Shown here one piece after another: positions 7,533 to 15,922 of a stretch of DNA of 27,197 bases. The translations under genes were made by a program, and so were the position numbers. Below the pieces are notes generated by a model, which was not told the origin of the DNA, did not search any database, and was given only the letters and a program-made list of their open reading frames with translations. The DNA comes from Scytonema sp. UIC 10036. GTDB taxonomy: Bacteria; Cyanobacteriota; Cyanobacteriia; Cyanobacteriales; Nostocaceae. The stretch covers positions 1 to 27,197 of the forward strand of contig NZ_WJFC01000181.1 in assembly GCF_009725235.1 (NCBI RefSeq), given 5' to 3'. How positions within the stretch are numbered: position 1 is the first letter of the stretch; each line of letters starts with the position of its first letter.

Positions 7533-7800
7533 TGAGCGCTTATTTGCCAATTATAAATCAGATTGGTTTCGTGAAATGCGATCGGCTATCAAACACGCAA
7601 ATTTACTTTGGGTAAGGAGTCAAAGAAAAATGGCTCCTTACTCCTATTGTGTATTTATACGCATAGCTAACAGCTAAGGCTCTTTTACGGAATCTTTGGA
7701 AAAAATTATTACATTTTTTATTTTGTAATTACTGTTTATTCCGGAACAACAGCTATAGTATGTGTCAAATAAAGCATGGGCCTAGCGTAAATGTGACACA

Positions 7801-8388
7801 ATGACAGATATTGCCCTGCTGATGACGGGCGTATTGCAAACAGGACAATTTTCTTTGCTGAGTTTAGCAAATCAGCTATTTCTTCAGTTAGAGAGCAGCG
7901 TGGAAGAGTCAAATCAAGACCAGCTATCTCCGATAGTTTCACCCGCTCAAGTTACACCACCTGAATTTATGCAATACGATGAGACAACACAAGTCTCCCC
8001 ATTAAAACAAACTACAGAAAATGAAAATATAGTGAATCAAGCTCAGACGGCTTCTTTTGTGGAGTCGTTAGTAGCGTCAGAAAACAACCTTACGGTCAAT
8101 TCTCGTCGTTACAGGCGAAGATTCACTGGTAAACGAGGTGGTTACCAAGTGGTGACTTCTATATCTTACGACTATACTAATCAAGCCTTGCCAACTTTAA
8201 GTTTTGGCAATAAGGGTATTGCTGTTAGAGCTTTACAAAGACTGTTATCGTACAATGGCTACGCTGTTCAAGTTGATGGATTTTTTGGTGCGCTAACAGA
8301 AGCGGCTGTTAAATCTTTTCAAAACCAGCGCAGTATATCAGTAGATGGCATTGTTGGACAAACAACTTGGTTAGAATTAACAGAATGA
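7801..8388 (+). CDS. Peptidoglycan-binding-domain protein with long N-terminal extension
   Basis: A 195-residue protein. Residues 1-30 are a mildly hydrophobic, leucine-rich helix-like segment, not a classical signal peptide. Residues 31-125 are low-complexity and polar (many Gln, Ser, Thr, Glu), with a basic patch RRYRRRFTGKRGG at 102-114. Residues 129-195 form one PG_binding_1 domain (LPTLSFGNKGIAVRALQRLL, DGFFGALTEAAVKSFQ, DGIVGQTTWLELTE). There is no enzyme domain. A clear ribosome site is missing, so the start is uncertain. The stop codon falls at the beginning of the (ATGAATT)n tandem repeat. It is the last of six PGBD genes in a row. Confidence 0.78.
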   Translation: MTDIALLMTGVLQTGQFSLLSLANQLFLQLESSVEESNQDQLSPIVSPAQVTPPEFMQYDETTQVSPLKQTTENENIVNQAQTASFVESLVASENNLTVNSRRYRRRFTGKRGGYQVVTSISYDYTNQALPTLSFGNKGIAVRALQRLLSYNGYAVQVDGFFGALTEAAVKSFQNQRSISVDGIVGQTTWLELTE

Positions 8389-8466
8389 ATTATGAATTAT
8401 GAATTATGAATTATGAATTATGAATTATAAAATTTTTCAGAATTCACAATTCATAATTCATAATTT
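8385..8466. terminator. Tandem-repeat hairpin between convergent genes, likely terminator
   Basis: Six ATGAATT heptamers (8385-8426) face an inverted block at 8441-8466 (AATTCATAATTCATAATT), giving a long AT-rich stem between the convergent PGBD gene and sucrose synthase. The repeat contains the TGA stop of the plus-strand gene and abuts the TAG stop of the minus-strand gene. Confidence 0.65.
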
Positions 8467-10887
8467 CTATCGGTACTTATGTTGCTCTAATAGTTGTTGC
8501 GCTCTTGGTTTGTAAATTAAATAAAACAAAGCTTCTATATAACGCAACAAATCCTCTCGATTTTCTTTGGAAATAAAGTTCCAAAAGCCATAAATTCTGG
8601 CTAAGGATAACAGCTTAGAGGTATGAATTTTCCATGTATAGGTGCTGTAAACTCTTTCAATTCCTTTTTGTGAAATTTGAATCCAATAATTGGGTTTCTG
8701 GTCACAAAGCTTGACAAATTCCAAAATCTTATTACCTGTTTCTTCTAGATTTGTTGGGTTGATGTAAAATCCATTGACCTTATCTTGAATAATTTCTAAT
8801 GGACCCCCAAATTGTGTTGCAAAAGTGGGTAATCCCGAAATCATCGATTCTAAAATTGTCAAACCAAAAGCTTCAAATAAAGCGGGTTGTACAAATATTC
8901 CCTGACGATCGCCAATCACTCGGTAAACTTCCCCTGAATCACTTTTGGTTAAGCGCACTCCCAACCAACGAATCTTTCCATGAAGATTGTACTCTTCTAT
9001 AATCCGGTAAAGTTTGACAATCTCTTCGCGTTCTTCATTGTCGCCTGATTCTTCGACTCGCAATTTCCCTGCAATTAATATGAGATTGCAATGTTCTTGC
9101 AATTCTTTGTTTTGACCAAAGCATTGCGCTAAACCAGTCAAGTTCTTAATTCGGTCAAGACGCGCCATTGAGAAAAGCGGGCGTTTCTTGGGATCGTCTA
9201 AAGTCCCAAAAATTTCCTTTGGATCTTCCAGAGTAAACAGCATTTCTTCTAATCTGGCGCGATCGCTCTCAATTCTGTCTTCAGTACGCGTGTAGGGGAA
9301 ATAGCAAGTTTCATTAACTCCTGGTGGTACGACGTTAAATTTGGGGCTAAACAGTTCAATCCCATTGACAACGTGATACAGTTCTGGCATCGTAAAACAC
9401 TTGAGAGATTCGTATTGTCCCACACTATCTGCAGTTCCTACAATCTCTTGATAAGTGCTGCTGATAATAAAATTGGCAGCATTCATTGCCAACAGATCGG
9501 CAGTGAATTGCAATGAAAAATGGTACTTATCTTCTAAGTCTTGCCAGTAGAGGTTGCTAAACAAGTACTTAGATTTTTCTAGCGCGTGGGCGATATTACA
9601 TTGCGTAACACCTAACCGACGGGATAGCAAAAATGCGATTAAATTACCGTCAGTATAATTACCTACAATAAGGTCGGGTCTGCCCTGAAACTCTGCCCGC
9701 AGTTCTTTTTCTGCATCAATAGCAAAGGTTTCCACATAGGGCCAAAACTCAAACCGTGAAATCCAGTTCTGAGTCATGTTGGGATTGAATTCCCGCAAAG
9801 GAACTCGCAGTATCCAGGCGTTTTCTGTGTCATAGACTTTTTCTAGCCTTTGGTTGCATAAGGTGCCATCACTATTGGGAATCAAGCGAGTAAGAATGAT
9901 AACCTTAGGCTTAACATTCAATCCGCCCAAACCAGCCAACATGGCATCTTCTTGCAGTTGCTTCTCTAAATTCTTCGCTTGATCCAGAACGTAAACCACT
10001 TGACCCCCAGTGTCGGGGCGTCCCAAAACTCCCTCTTGTCCAAACCAACCATGGGCGGACACGAGCACGATTCTAAAAATCATTGGGATGCGAGAAATGA
10101 AGGCTTCTAGAGTTTGGGGGTCAGGAGAATCCATAAGTTCATCCAGAATGCCTAAAGTTTCCCGAACTCGCATGGCTGTGTTACCCCAACCCGGTTCAAA
10201 GCCCATTATTTGTAGGTCAAACCGGAATTCTTCATAGGGTTGTTCGTTGGGGCGATCGCTCACAAAAACCAACGCTTTCTTAACTTGGTCTGAAAGCTGC
10301 TGTTGTGACTTAATGCGTTCGTTAATTAGCAGTTGCACGCCATTGTATTGGTGGAGTCGCAAAAAATAAAACAAGGATTCCAGCCCTTGTTTGGCGTCCG
10401 CAAATAACTTACCAGATAGATATCGGTTGAGGAACTGTACCCCTTTGCCAATATTTTTTGGATCGCGGATGATGGGTGAGTAGTCATAAAAGGGCCCAAA
10501 ATCCAACTCCAGCAAGTCTCCTTCATTGGGGTTGTATTTGTTGACCAAGCGATCGCGCAGATCCAACAGTTCCTGGACTGTCATTGGTTCAATATTTAAA
10601 TTTGCTGTCAGTCGATAGACTTCTTGGCTAGCTATCTTGGGACGGATGATAAAACAGAGACTGGATTCCTCTTGAATAACTTCCTGAGTATAGTAGATTA
10701 ACTTACCCAAGTGCGAGGCTCTGTAAAACTGTTCTGACTTTTCGTACTTCGAGCAATATTCGCCGTACAAACTCAGGATGTCGTTTCGCAGCAGATATTT
10801 TTTTTCTTGCTGGCGTAACTCGCTTATCAAAGAACGCAAATCATTTTTCTCTTCACTATCCAAGATGGCTTGAAGTAATTCTGACAT
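8467..10887 (-). CDS. susA: Sucrose synthase
   Basis: An 806-residue GT-B fold glycosyltransferase (family GT4), the standard length for cyanobacterial sucrose synthases. It catalyses the reversible reaction sucrose + UDP (or ADP) to fructose + NDP-glucose; in filamentous cyanobacteria it mainly cleaves sucrose and links it to glycogen and cell-to-cell carbon supply. Visible features are the N-terminal regulatory region, the start of the catalytic domain VSAHGWFGQEGVLGRPDTGG near residue 280, SSTYQEIVGTADSVGQYES, MARLDRIKNLTGL, and the EX7E nucleotide-sugar motif EAFGLTILE. The start is the ATG at 10887, giving the usual MSELLQAILDSEEKNDLR. Single gene, with a long upstream region. Confidence 0.95.
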   Translation of the reverse strand: MSELLQAILDSEEKNDLRSLISELRQQEKKYLLRNDILSLYGEYCSKYEKSEQFYRASHLGKLIYYTQEVIQEESSLCFIIRPKIASQEVYRLTANLNIEPMTVQELLDLRDRLVNKYNPNEGDLLELDFGPFYDYSPIIRDPKNIGKGVQFLNRYLSGKLFADAKQGLESLFYFLRLHQYNGVQLLINERIKSQQQLSDQVKKALVFVSDRPNEQPYEEFRFDLQIMGFEPGWGNTAMRVRETLGILDELMDSPDPQTLEAFISRIPMIFRIVLVSAHGWFGQEGVLGRPDTGGQVVYVLDQAKNLEKQLQEDAMLAGLGGLNVKPKVIILTRLIPNSDGTLCNQRLEKVYDTENAWILRVPLREFNPNMTQNWISRFEFWPYVETFAIDAEKELRAEFQGRPDLIVGNYTDGNLIAFLLSRRLGVTQCNIAHALEKSKYLFSNLYWQDLEDKYHFSLQFTADLLAMNAANFIISSTYQEIVGTADSVGQYESLKCFTMPELYHVVNGIELFSPKFNVVPPGVNETCYFPYTRTEDRIESDRARLEEMLFTLEDPKEIFGTLDDPKKRPLFSMARLDRIKNLTGLAQCFGQNKELQEHCNLILIAGKLRVEESGDNEEREEIVKLYRIIEEYNLHGKIRWLGVRLTKSDSGEVYRVIGDRQGIFVQPALFEAFGLTILESMISGLPTFATQFGGPLEIIQDKVNGFYINPTNLEETGNKILEFVKLCDQKPNYWIQISQKGIERVYSTYTWKIHTSKLLSLARIYGFWNFISKENREDLLRYIEALFYLIYKPRAQQLLEQHKYR

Positions 10888-11451
10888 GGCAATTCTTGAG
10901 ATAATTGTATATTTCAGTTTAACCGTCGTAACTAATAGCTAATAGCTATGACATCATTGCAAATCTTTTTAGAAATTAACAATTAGTCATATAGAATTAG
11001 TATTAGCCCTCAACTAGTTTACATTTTTACGGTAATCTTATTGAGAAGTATTTTGCACTCTAACTAAAGACATAGACACTTTTTATTTCTTAATAAAAAA
11101 TAGCAAGTATCAAGTTAATAATATGTTAATTGAGGGAAATGAAAGATCGGGGGTCTGAAATGTGGCACTTGCCCTGTGTGATTAACAGTTAGGATGCTCA
11201 TACCATAAGGCTTGGCAAAGCTCCAAGCATCGCCACAAATTCTGGGAAATTTTTTATTTGGAAATCTTAAAAGTATTAAACGAACTTTTCAACTCTTCAT
11301 TTTTCAAGTGATGAAACAAAAATTCATTGAATTAAATTATTGCGAAAATAAACTTACATAAATTAAAATCAAGTATCTTATTCTACAAAAAAAAATTCCT
11401 ATTTAGTTATCTATAATTACAATCGTAGTTTTGAATAAGGTTTGAACTCAT
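10888..11451. other. Long AT-rich intergenic region upstream of sucrose synthase
   Basis: No gene is recognised. It presumably contains the sucrose synthase promoter. A stretch at about 11160-11240 can be folded: TGTGGC at 11161-11166 could pair with GCCACA at 11232-11237, with an inner GCTTGG / CCAAGC hairpin at 11210-11228, followed by a T-rich run. This could be a small structured RNA, but no known family is recognised. Confidence 0.35.
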
Positions 11452-11565
11452 ATGAGCCAACCATCACATCCTACCGTTCACGATCGCAGCATAGGCAACA
11501 TAATGATAATTTCTCTTCTTGCCTTATGTGGTTTAACTTTCATATTTCTGCTAGGAATTTTTTAG
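11452..11565 (+). CDS. Possible 37-residue single-span membrane peptide
   Basis: ATG to TAG frame of 37 codons. A polar N-terminus (MSQPSHPTVHDRSIGN) is followed by one hydrophobic span of about 20 residues (IMIISLLALCGLTFIFLLGI). This layout is common among small cyanobacterial membrane proteins, but I do not recognise a family. A weak AAGG lies about 11 nt upstream of the ATG. A strong hairpin at 11625-11673 downstream could end its transcript. It could also be a chance frame in AT-rich DNA. Confidence 0.4.
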   Translation: MSQPSHPTVHDRSIGNIMIISLLALCGLTFIFLLGIF

Positions 11566-11624
11566 GAGGGTTTGAGAATTAGCAATCTGATTAACTTATC
11601 TTTACATCGTACTCCAAAAACTTT

Positions 11625-11673
11625 GGCAATGGATATCTATTTGCCTTTCCAGACAGATAGTTAATCCATTGCC
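11625..11673. terminator. Strong 10-bp inverted repeat, possible terminator or small RNA
   Basis: GGCAATGGAT and ATCCATTGCC pair perfectly across a 29-nt loop that itself contains ATCT / AGAT. It lies between the small membrane ORF and tRNA-His. There is no immediate U-run, so terminator function is not certain. Confidence 0.4.
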
Positions 11674-11706
11674 GTTTCTAGTTAGTAAGTTTTATGCTTT
11701 TTTCAG

Positions 11707-11780
11707 GGCGAACGATGGGACTCGAACCCACGAGTGGAGGAACCACAATCCTCTGCCTTAACCACTTGGCTACGCTCGCC
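11707..11780 (-). tRNA. trnH: tRNA-His (anticodon GTG)
   Basis: A 74-nt cloverleaf on the minus strand. The acceptor stem GCGAGCG pairs with CGTTCGC, preceded by the extra G at position -1 that marks histidine tRNAs, opposite C73. U8, A9 and G10 fall in their usual places. The anticodon loop TTGTGGT sits in a GAGGA/TCCTC stem, and the T loop is TTCGAGT in a GTGGG/CCCAT stem. CCA is not encoded, as expected in cyanobacteria. Confidence 0.96.
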
Positions 11781-11891
11781 ATCATACTTAATATAGTAGC
11801 ATAACTATATTAAACGATCTAATCCTTTTTTTCAAGGAACGGGTGCAGCTAATCTAAAGTCTGATCGCTAAAGCTACTAGCAATTAGGAAA

Positions 11892-12272
11892 ATGAGAGTC
11901 TTATCCATTATTGTGTGTGTGGGAGTCTTGGGGCTAGCAACTATAGGGTTAGCAATGGCAAGGACAAACCCCAAGCAGGAACAGTATGAAGAGTACGCAG
12001 TGGAACAGCTATCGGAATATGTGAAAGGCAATTTATGCAAGAAGACTCCAAATATCTTCGAGAATATTATTAAGTTTAATTGCACAGAACTGGTAGAAGC
12101 AGCCAATCCACAAATACGAGAAATTATAGCGGTCAGAACAGAAAGACAAGATTTCTTGATTTTTAGCGTTTACCGCACTGACTTAACGCTCAACAATTGG
12201 GTACCTTCTTACAAATTTGAGACAGTGGGAGCGTTTGATAAATTTTATACATATCGTATGGAGAAGCAGTAA
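11892..12272 (+). CDS. DUF4359 domain protein, probably exported or membrane-anchored
   Basis: A 126-residue protein with one hydrophobic N-terminal segment (residues 3-22, VLSIIVCVGVLGLATIGLAM) that may be an uncleaved anchor or signal peptide, then TNPKQEQYEEYAVEQLSEYV. Other recognisable parts are CKKTPN, FNCTELV and the conserved end FETVGAFDKFYTY. This layout matches cyanobacterial DUF4359 proteins, whose function is unknown. The two cysteines after the hydrophobic segment (in NLCKKT and KFNCTEL) could form a disulfide if the protein is periplasmic. The ATG follows a short TTAGGAAA; spacing is tight. Confidence 0.75.
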   Translation: MRVLSIIVCVGVLGLATIGLAMARTNPKQEQYEEYAVEQLSEYVKGNLCKKTPNIFENIIKFNCTELVEAANPQIREIIAVRTERQDFLIFSVYRTDLTLNNWVPSYKFETVGAFDKFYTYRMEKQ

Positions 12273-12345
12273 CCAGTAACCAAATGACCAATGACACTTG
12301 ACCAATGTCACTTGACCGATGACAAATAACCAAAGAGAGAACTGT
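12273..12345. repeat. Degenerate TGACCAATGAC-type short repeats
   Basis: Several TGACCAATGAC, CACTTGACCAATG and TGACAAATAACC units, the family that also appears inside the GH57 coding region at about 2772-2805. Confidence 0.7.
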
Positions 12346-12508
12346 TTTCAAACACAAGTCTTTCTACAGAAACAGGTTGAAATTGATTGGTCTCTTTATG
12401 ATTCTTATTAGGTGCAAATAAATTCTTGCTTGAGGCGATAAACACATTGAGAGAAGTGTCTCCTTAAGTTAAGGCAATAAAGCAATAGAAAAATAAGGAG
12501 CGTGCATT

Positions 12509-13189
12509 GTGTTCTTGCATAAAAAAGAGACGATTCAACCTGTTCAAGTGAGTGAACCCAACCCACGTTTTGCTCAACTGCTTTTAGAACAATTTGGCGG
12601 TGCAACAGGCGAATTAACAGCTGCATTGCAATATTGGACGCAATCTTTCCACTGCGAGCATCCTGGGATTCGCGATATGTTGCAAGATATTGCGATCGAA
12701 GAGTTTAGCCATTTAGAAATGGTTGGCAGATTAATCGAAGCTCATACCAAAAATGTCGATCAAACCGAAGCTTACAAAAGTACGCTGTTTGCTATTCGGG
12801 GTGTAGGACCGCATTTGTTAGACAGTCAGGGACAAGCTTGGACAGCCGCCTATGTTAATGAAGGTGGTGATGTCGTCCGCGATTTACGAGCTAACATTGC
12901 TGCGGAAGCAGGTGCGCGTCAAACCTATGAAGAGTTGGTTAAATTAGCTCCTGAAGAAGGTACAAAACAAGCGCTGGTTCACCTTCTCACACGGGAAGTT
13001 TCTCACACCCAAATGTTTATGAAGGCGCTAGATTCTTTGGGTAAATTGACAGACCCGTTCTTTGGTAATATTCAACCAGATAGCACTGTGGATATTTACT
13101 ACAATTTATCTACTAATGGTAAAGACGAACGCGGTCCTTGGAATACAGAGCCAACTTTCCGTTACATTGCCGATCCTCAAGTCAAATAA
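12509..13189 (+). CDS. Manganese catalase
   Basis: A 226-residue non-haem catalase that disproportionates hydrogen peroxide with a di-manganese site. All five expected ligands are present: Glu35 (GELTAALQYW), Glu65 and His68 (IEEFSHLEM), Glu133 (AAEAGARQTYEE) and His166 (REVSHTQMF). These form the four-helix bundle of the ferritin-like fold. The protein is on the short side, typical of cyanobacterial forms such as Anabaena KatA and KatB; I cannot say which of the two it is closer to. It starts at GTG 12509, supported by AAGGAG at 12495-12500. Cytoplasmic; single gene. Important in filamentous cyanobacteria, which often lack haem catalase. Confidence 0.93.
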   Translation: MFLHKKETIQPVQVSEPNPRFAQLLLEQFGGATGELTAALQYWTQSFHCEHPGIRDMLQDIAIEEFSHLEMVGRLIEAHTKNVDQTEAYKSTLFAIRGVGPHLLDSQGQAWTAAYVNEGGDVVRDLRANIAAEAGARQTYEELVKLAPEEGTKQALVHLLTREVSHTQMFMKALDSLGKLTDPFFGNIQPDSTVDIYYNLSTNGKDERGPWNTEPTFRYIADPQVK

Positions 13190-13197
13190 TATATTAT

Positions 13198-13285
13198 TGG
13201 TTAGTGGTTAGTAGATAGTTGTTAGTTGTTAGTTGTTTATGGTTCAACTACTAACCACTAACCACTGTCTACTAACCACTAACCA
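13198..13285. repeat. Inverted pair of heptamer repeats forming a long hairpin
   Basis: TGGTTAGTGGTTAGTAGA at 13198-13215 has an exact reverse complement at 13268-13285, and a competing partial copy at 13248-13265. GTTAGTT units lie between. It may terminate the catalase transcript. Confidence 0.75.
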
Positions 13286-13310
13286 CTATCTACCATCTAC
13301 GATCTAACCA

Positions 13311-14066
13311 ATGCCATCAGCATATCTGCTAGTGTCTCACGGAAGTCACGATCCACGTCCGAAAATTGCTATGCAGCACTTAGCGGGTCTGTTATACTAT
13401 AAAATCCAAAAATATTTACCTAATATTGTCAGTAGCGATGTCGCAGTTTTACCAAATAAATCTTTGGTGGGTACAGCATATTTAGAACTCAATCCCGAAC
13501 CTCTACACGAACAAATAAAAAAGTTTGGCAAAAATGCTGTTGCTTTAGGATGTCGCAGTTTAAAAATATTGCCGTTGTTTCTTCTACCTGGAGTTCACGT
13601 GATGGAGGATATTCCGGTTGAAGTTGCTTTGGCACAACAGTCCTTGGGTCAGGGAATTAAGATATATTTACAACCATATTTAGGCAGTCATCCTGGTTTG
13701 GAGTTTTTGTTGGCTAAGCAATTGGTTTCTATGGAGGTAGACGGGAAGATTCTTTTGGCGCATGGTAGCCGTCGTCTTGGTTCTGAGTTACCAGTGGAAG
13801 CAATGGCGTCGTCTTTGGGTGCTGTCAGTGCTTATTGGACACATGAGCCAAGTTTGGAATCGCGGGTAGAGGAGTCGATCGCTACAGGTTGTCGTCGCAT
13901 TGCGATTTTGCCATATTTCTTATTCGCAGGTGGCATAACAGATGCGATCGCAGGAGCACAAGAGAAGCTAAAATTACTGTTTCCAGAGGTTAGTTTTCTA
14001 TTGGCTGAGCCTTTGGGAGCAAGTGCGGATTTAGCTGATTTGATTTGGGATTTGGTAGAAAAATGA
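13311..14066 (+). CDS. sirB: Sirohydrochlorin chelatase (CbiX/SirB family)
   Basis: A 251-residue protein with two similar halves, each a CbiX-like domain. The first begins YLLVSHGSHDPRPK (residues 5-18) with the likely metal-binding His in SHGSH; the second begins ILLAHGSRRLGSE. The family inserts Fe2+ into sirohydrochlorin to make sirohaem, or Co2+ in cobalamin routes. The fusion of two halves is the bacterial SirB/long CbiX form. It overlaps the next gene, cobA, by four bases (ATGA), so they are surely co-transcribed and translationally coupled: CobA makes the precorrin-2 that, after oxidation, is this enzyme's substrate. Sirohaem serves nitrite and sulfite reductases. Confidence 0.9.
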   Translation: MPSAYLLVSHGSHDPRPKIAMQHLAGLLYYKIQKYLPNIVSSDVAVLPNKSLVGTAYLELNPEPLHEQIKKFGKNAVALGCRSLKILPLFLLPGVHVMEDIPVEVALAQQSLGQGIKIYLQPYLGSHPGLEFLLAKQLVSMEVDGKILLAHGSRRLGSELPVEAMASSLGAVSAYWTHEPSLESRVEESIATGCRRIAILPYFLFAGGITDAIAGAQEKLKLLFPEVSFLLAEPLGASADLADLIWDLVEK

Positions 14067-14848
14067 ACCGCGAAGACACGAAGGGTGCGAAGGAAGAGGG
14101 GAAGAGGAGTTTGGGAAAAGTTTATTTGGTGGGTGGAGGACCGGGAGATCCTGGGTTGATGACTTTGAAGGGAAAGGGTTTGCTGGAGTGTGCGGATGTG
14201 GTTGTTTATGATGCTTTGATTAGTCCGGCAATTTTGGCAATGATTAATCCTCAAGCTGAGAAGATTGATGCTGGTAAGCGAAAGGGGCGTCATTCTCTTT
14301 TGCAGGAGGAAACGACGCAGTTGTTGATTGATAAGGCGCGGGATAATGCGATTGTCGTGAGGTTGAAAGGGGGCGATCCGTTTATATTTGGTCGCGGTGG
14401 CGAGGAGATGGAGGAATTGCTTCAGGCTGGTGTATCGGTTGAGGTTGTGCCCGGTATTACATCGGGCATTGCGGCTCCTGCTTATGCTGGTATTCCTTTA
14501 ACCCATCGATTGTATAGTTCATCAGTGACTTTTGTTACCGGGCATGAGTCTGCTGGTAAGTATCGTCCTGCAGTCAATTGGAATGCGATCGCTCACGGTT
14601 CGGAAACTATTGTGATCTATATGGGCATTCACAATTTGCCTTATATTGTGGAACAGTTGAGAGCAGCTGGGTTAAGTTTGGAAACACCTATTGCTTTGGT
14701 GCGTTGGGGGACTCGACCAGATCGAGAAGAGTTAATTGGTGTATTGGGGACAATTGTGGAGCAAGTGGAAGCGACTCAGTTTGCAGCACCTGCTATTGTT
14801 GTTATTGGTCCGGTAGTGAATCTGTATGCAACCCTCGGTAATCACTGA
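14063..14848 (+). CDS. cobA: Uroporphyrinogen-III C-methyltransferase
   Basis: About 261 residues. It transfers two methyl groups from S-adenosylmethionine to uroporphyrinogen III, giving precorrin-2, the branch point to sirohaem and cobalamin. Diagnostic motifs are VYLVGGGPGDPGLMTLKG, LKGGDPFIFGRGGEE and VVPGITSGIAAPAYAGIPLT. It is the single-domain (CobA/SUMT) form without CysG oxidase/chelatase parts, which fits the separate sirB partner upstream. The ATG at 14063 overlaps the sirB stop; a TTG at 14045 is in frame but unlikely. The first ~14 residues (NREDTKGAKEEGKRS) are encoded by a piece of the 'aaccgcgaagacacgaagg' dispersed repeat and precede the usual family start. Confidence 0.93.
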   Translation: MNREDTKGAKEEGKRSLGKVYLVGGGPGDPGLMTLKGKGLLECADVVVYDALISPAILAMINPQAEKIDAGKRKGRHSLLQEETTQLLIDKARDNAIVVRLKGGDPFIFGRGGEEMEELLQAGVSVEVVPGITSGIAAPAYAGIPLTHRLYSSSVTFVTGHESAGKYRPAVNWNAIAHGSETIVIYMGIHNLPYIVEQLRAAGLSLETPIALVRWGTRPDREELIGVLGTIVEQVEATQFAAPAIVVIGPVVNLYATLGNH

Positions 14849-14854
14849 AAAGTC

Positions 14855-14882
14855 ATCGGTTACCGATAGTGTTGCACAACAC
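14855..14882. terminator. Two adjacent palindromes between convergent cobA and ylqF
   Basis: ATCGGT-T-ACCGAT (14855-14867) is followed by the perfect 14-bp palindrome GTGTTGCACAACAC (14869-14882), then an A-rich stretch. The position between convergent stops suggests a bidirectional terminator, although each stem is short. Confidence 0.45.
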
Positions 14883-14915
14883 GCTTCATAAAAAAAGTTT
14901 GTCCGTTCTCATCTT

Positions 14916-15806
14916 TTATGTTTCGTCACCCGGTGGCAACTCTAAAAGAATTTCACCAAGTAATCCTTTGCGAAAATCCGTTAATAACTGCCTTGCGGTT
15001 CGTTCTGCATCACCTTGATATCGATGTTCTGCTAAAGCTTGTAAATAAGCTTCTCCAGTAAAAGGCTCTGGGTTGAGGGTGTAACGAGTGTATAAGGGTT
15101 GTTTTGGTAATAGATGAGGTGCAGTAGCTTCCAAATATTTCAGTAAATCTACTAATGCTGCTGATACCAATTGAGTATCGTAAGAGGCATCGCCAATGTC
15201 ATCACAAATAGCTAACTTTACAGCATTTTCTTGATTTTCCAACCTACTCGGAATCACACCAGGTGCATCTAACAATTCTATTTGATCGGAAATCCTCACC
15301 CATCGCAATTGACGAGTTACACCAGGGCGTGCAGCGCTTTCCACAACTCGTCGTCCTAGCAAACGGTTAATCAAGGCTGATTTGCCTACGTTGGGAAAAC
15401 CAATCACCACAGCACGTACTGGGCGGGGTAACATGCCACGATTTTTCCGACGTTCATTAATTGCCACGCCAGCGGCTTGCGCCGCTTTTGACACTGCAGC
15501 AACTCCTTGGCCTTGCTGGGCATTTGTCAAGTAGGGAACTTCGCCTTGTTGCTTGAACCATTCTATCCACGTTTGCCGTGCTTGAGGCAAAAGCATATCT
15601 ACGCGATTCAGTACCAACACCCGTGGTTTGCTTCCGATCCATTCATTGATTTGAGGATGGTGCGTTGCCAAAGGAATGCGGGCGTCACGGACTTCAAGAA
15701 CCACATCTACAAGCTTGAGATGTTCTTTTAGTACTTTTTCCGCCTTGGCAATATGGCCTGGATACCATTGGATCAGGTTTAACTTGTAGTTTTGAGTCAG
15801 TGCCAT
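14916..15806 (-). CDS. ylqF: Ribosome biogenesis GTPase YlqF/RbgA
   Basis: A 296-residue circularly permuted GTPase that helps assemble the 50S ribosomal subunit. Its motifs come in permuted order: G4 NRVD (67-70), then G1 GFPNVGKS (136-143), G2 around Thr164 (PGVTRQ), and G3 DAPG (180-183). The N-terminal WYPGHIAKAEK is the family hallmark and the C-terminal ~90 residues form the RNA-binding domain. Its length is normal. The ATG at 15806 gives MALTQNYKLNLIQWYPGH. Minus strand, convergent with cobA; apparently monocistronic. Confidence 0.93.
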   Translation of the reverse strand: MALTQNYKLNLIQWYPGHIAKAEKVLKEHLKLVDVVLEVRDARIPLATHHPQINEWIGSKPRVLVLNRVDMLLPQARQTWIEWFKQQGEVPYLTNAQQGQGVAAVSKAAQAAGVAINERRKNRGMLPRPVRAVVIGFPNVGKSALINRLLGRRVVESAARPGVTRQLRWVRISDQIELLDAPGVIPSRLENQENAVKLAICDDIGDASYDTQLVSAALVDLLKYLEATAPHLLPKQPLYTRYTLNPEPFTGEAYLQALAEHRYQGDAERTARQLLTDFRKGLLGEILLELPPGDET

Positions 15807-15825
15807 TATAAATTATTCCCGAAAT

Positions 15826-15886
15826 ATGGTGTGGGGCGTCCTTAGCCGCAATTACACTTATAACGGACAGGATGCCCCCACCACAA
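15826..15886. repeat. Imperfect inverted repeat of a dispersed family
   Basis: TGGTGTGGGGCGTCCT on the left and AGGATGCCCCCACCACA on the right pair imperfectly around about 27 nt. It lies in the ylqF upstream region and belongs to a repeat type often seen between cyanobacterial genes. Confidence 0.55.
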
Positions 15887-15922
15887 TAAAGAAATTTTGG
15901 GACATTTTTTATTTAAAAATCC

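Noticed and set aside
14578..14841. 87-codon plus-strand frame
   Set aside because: An overlapping frame inside cobA, with cysteine-rich composition typical of a shifted frame.
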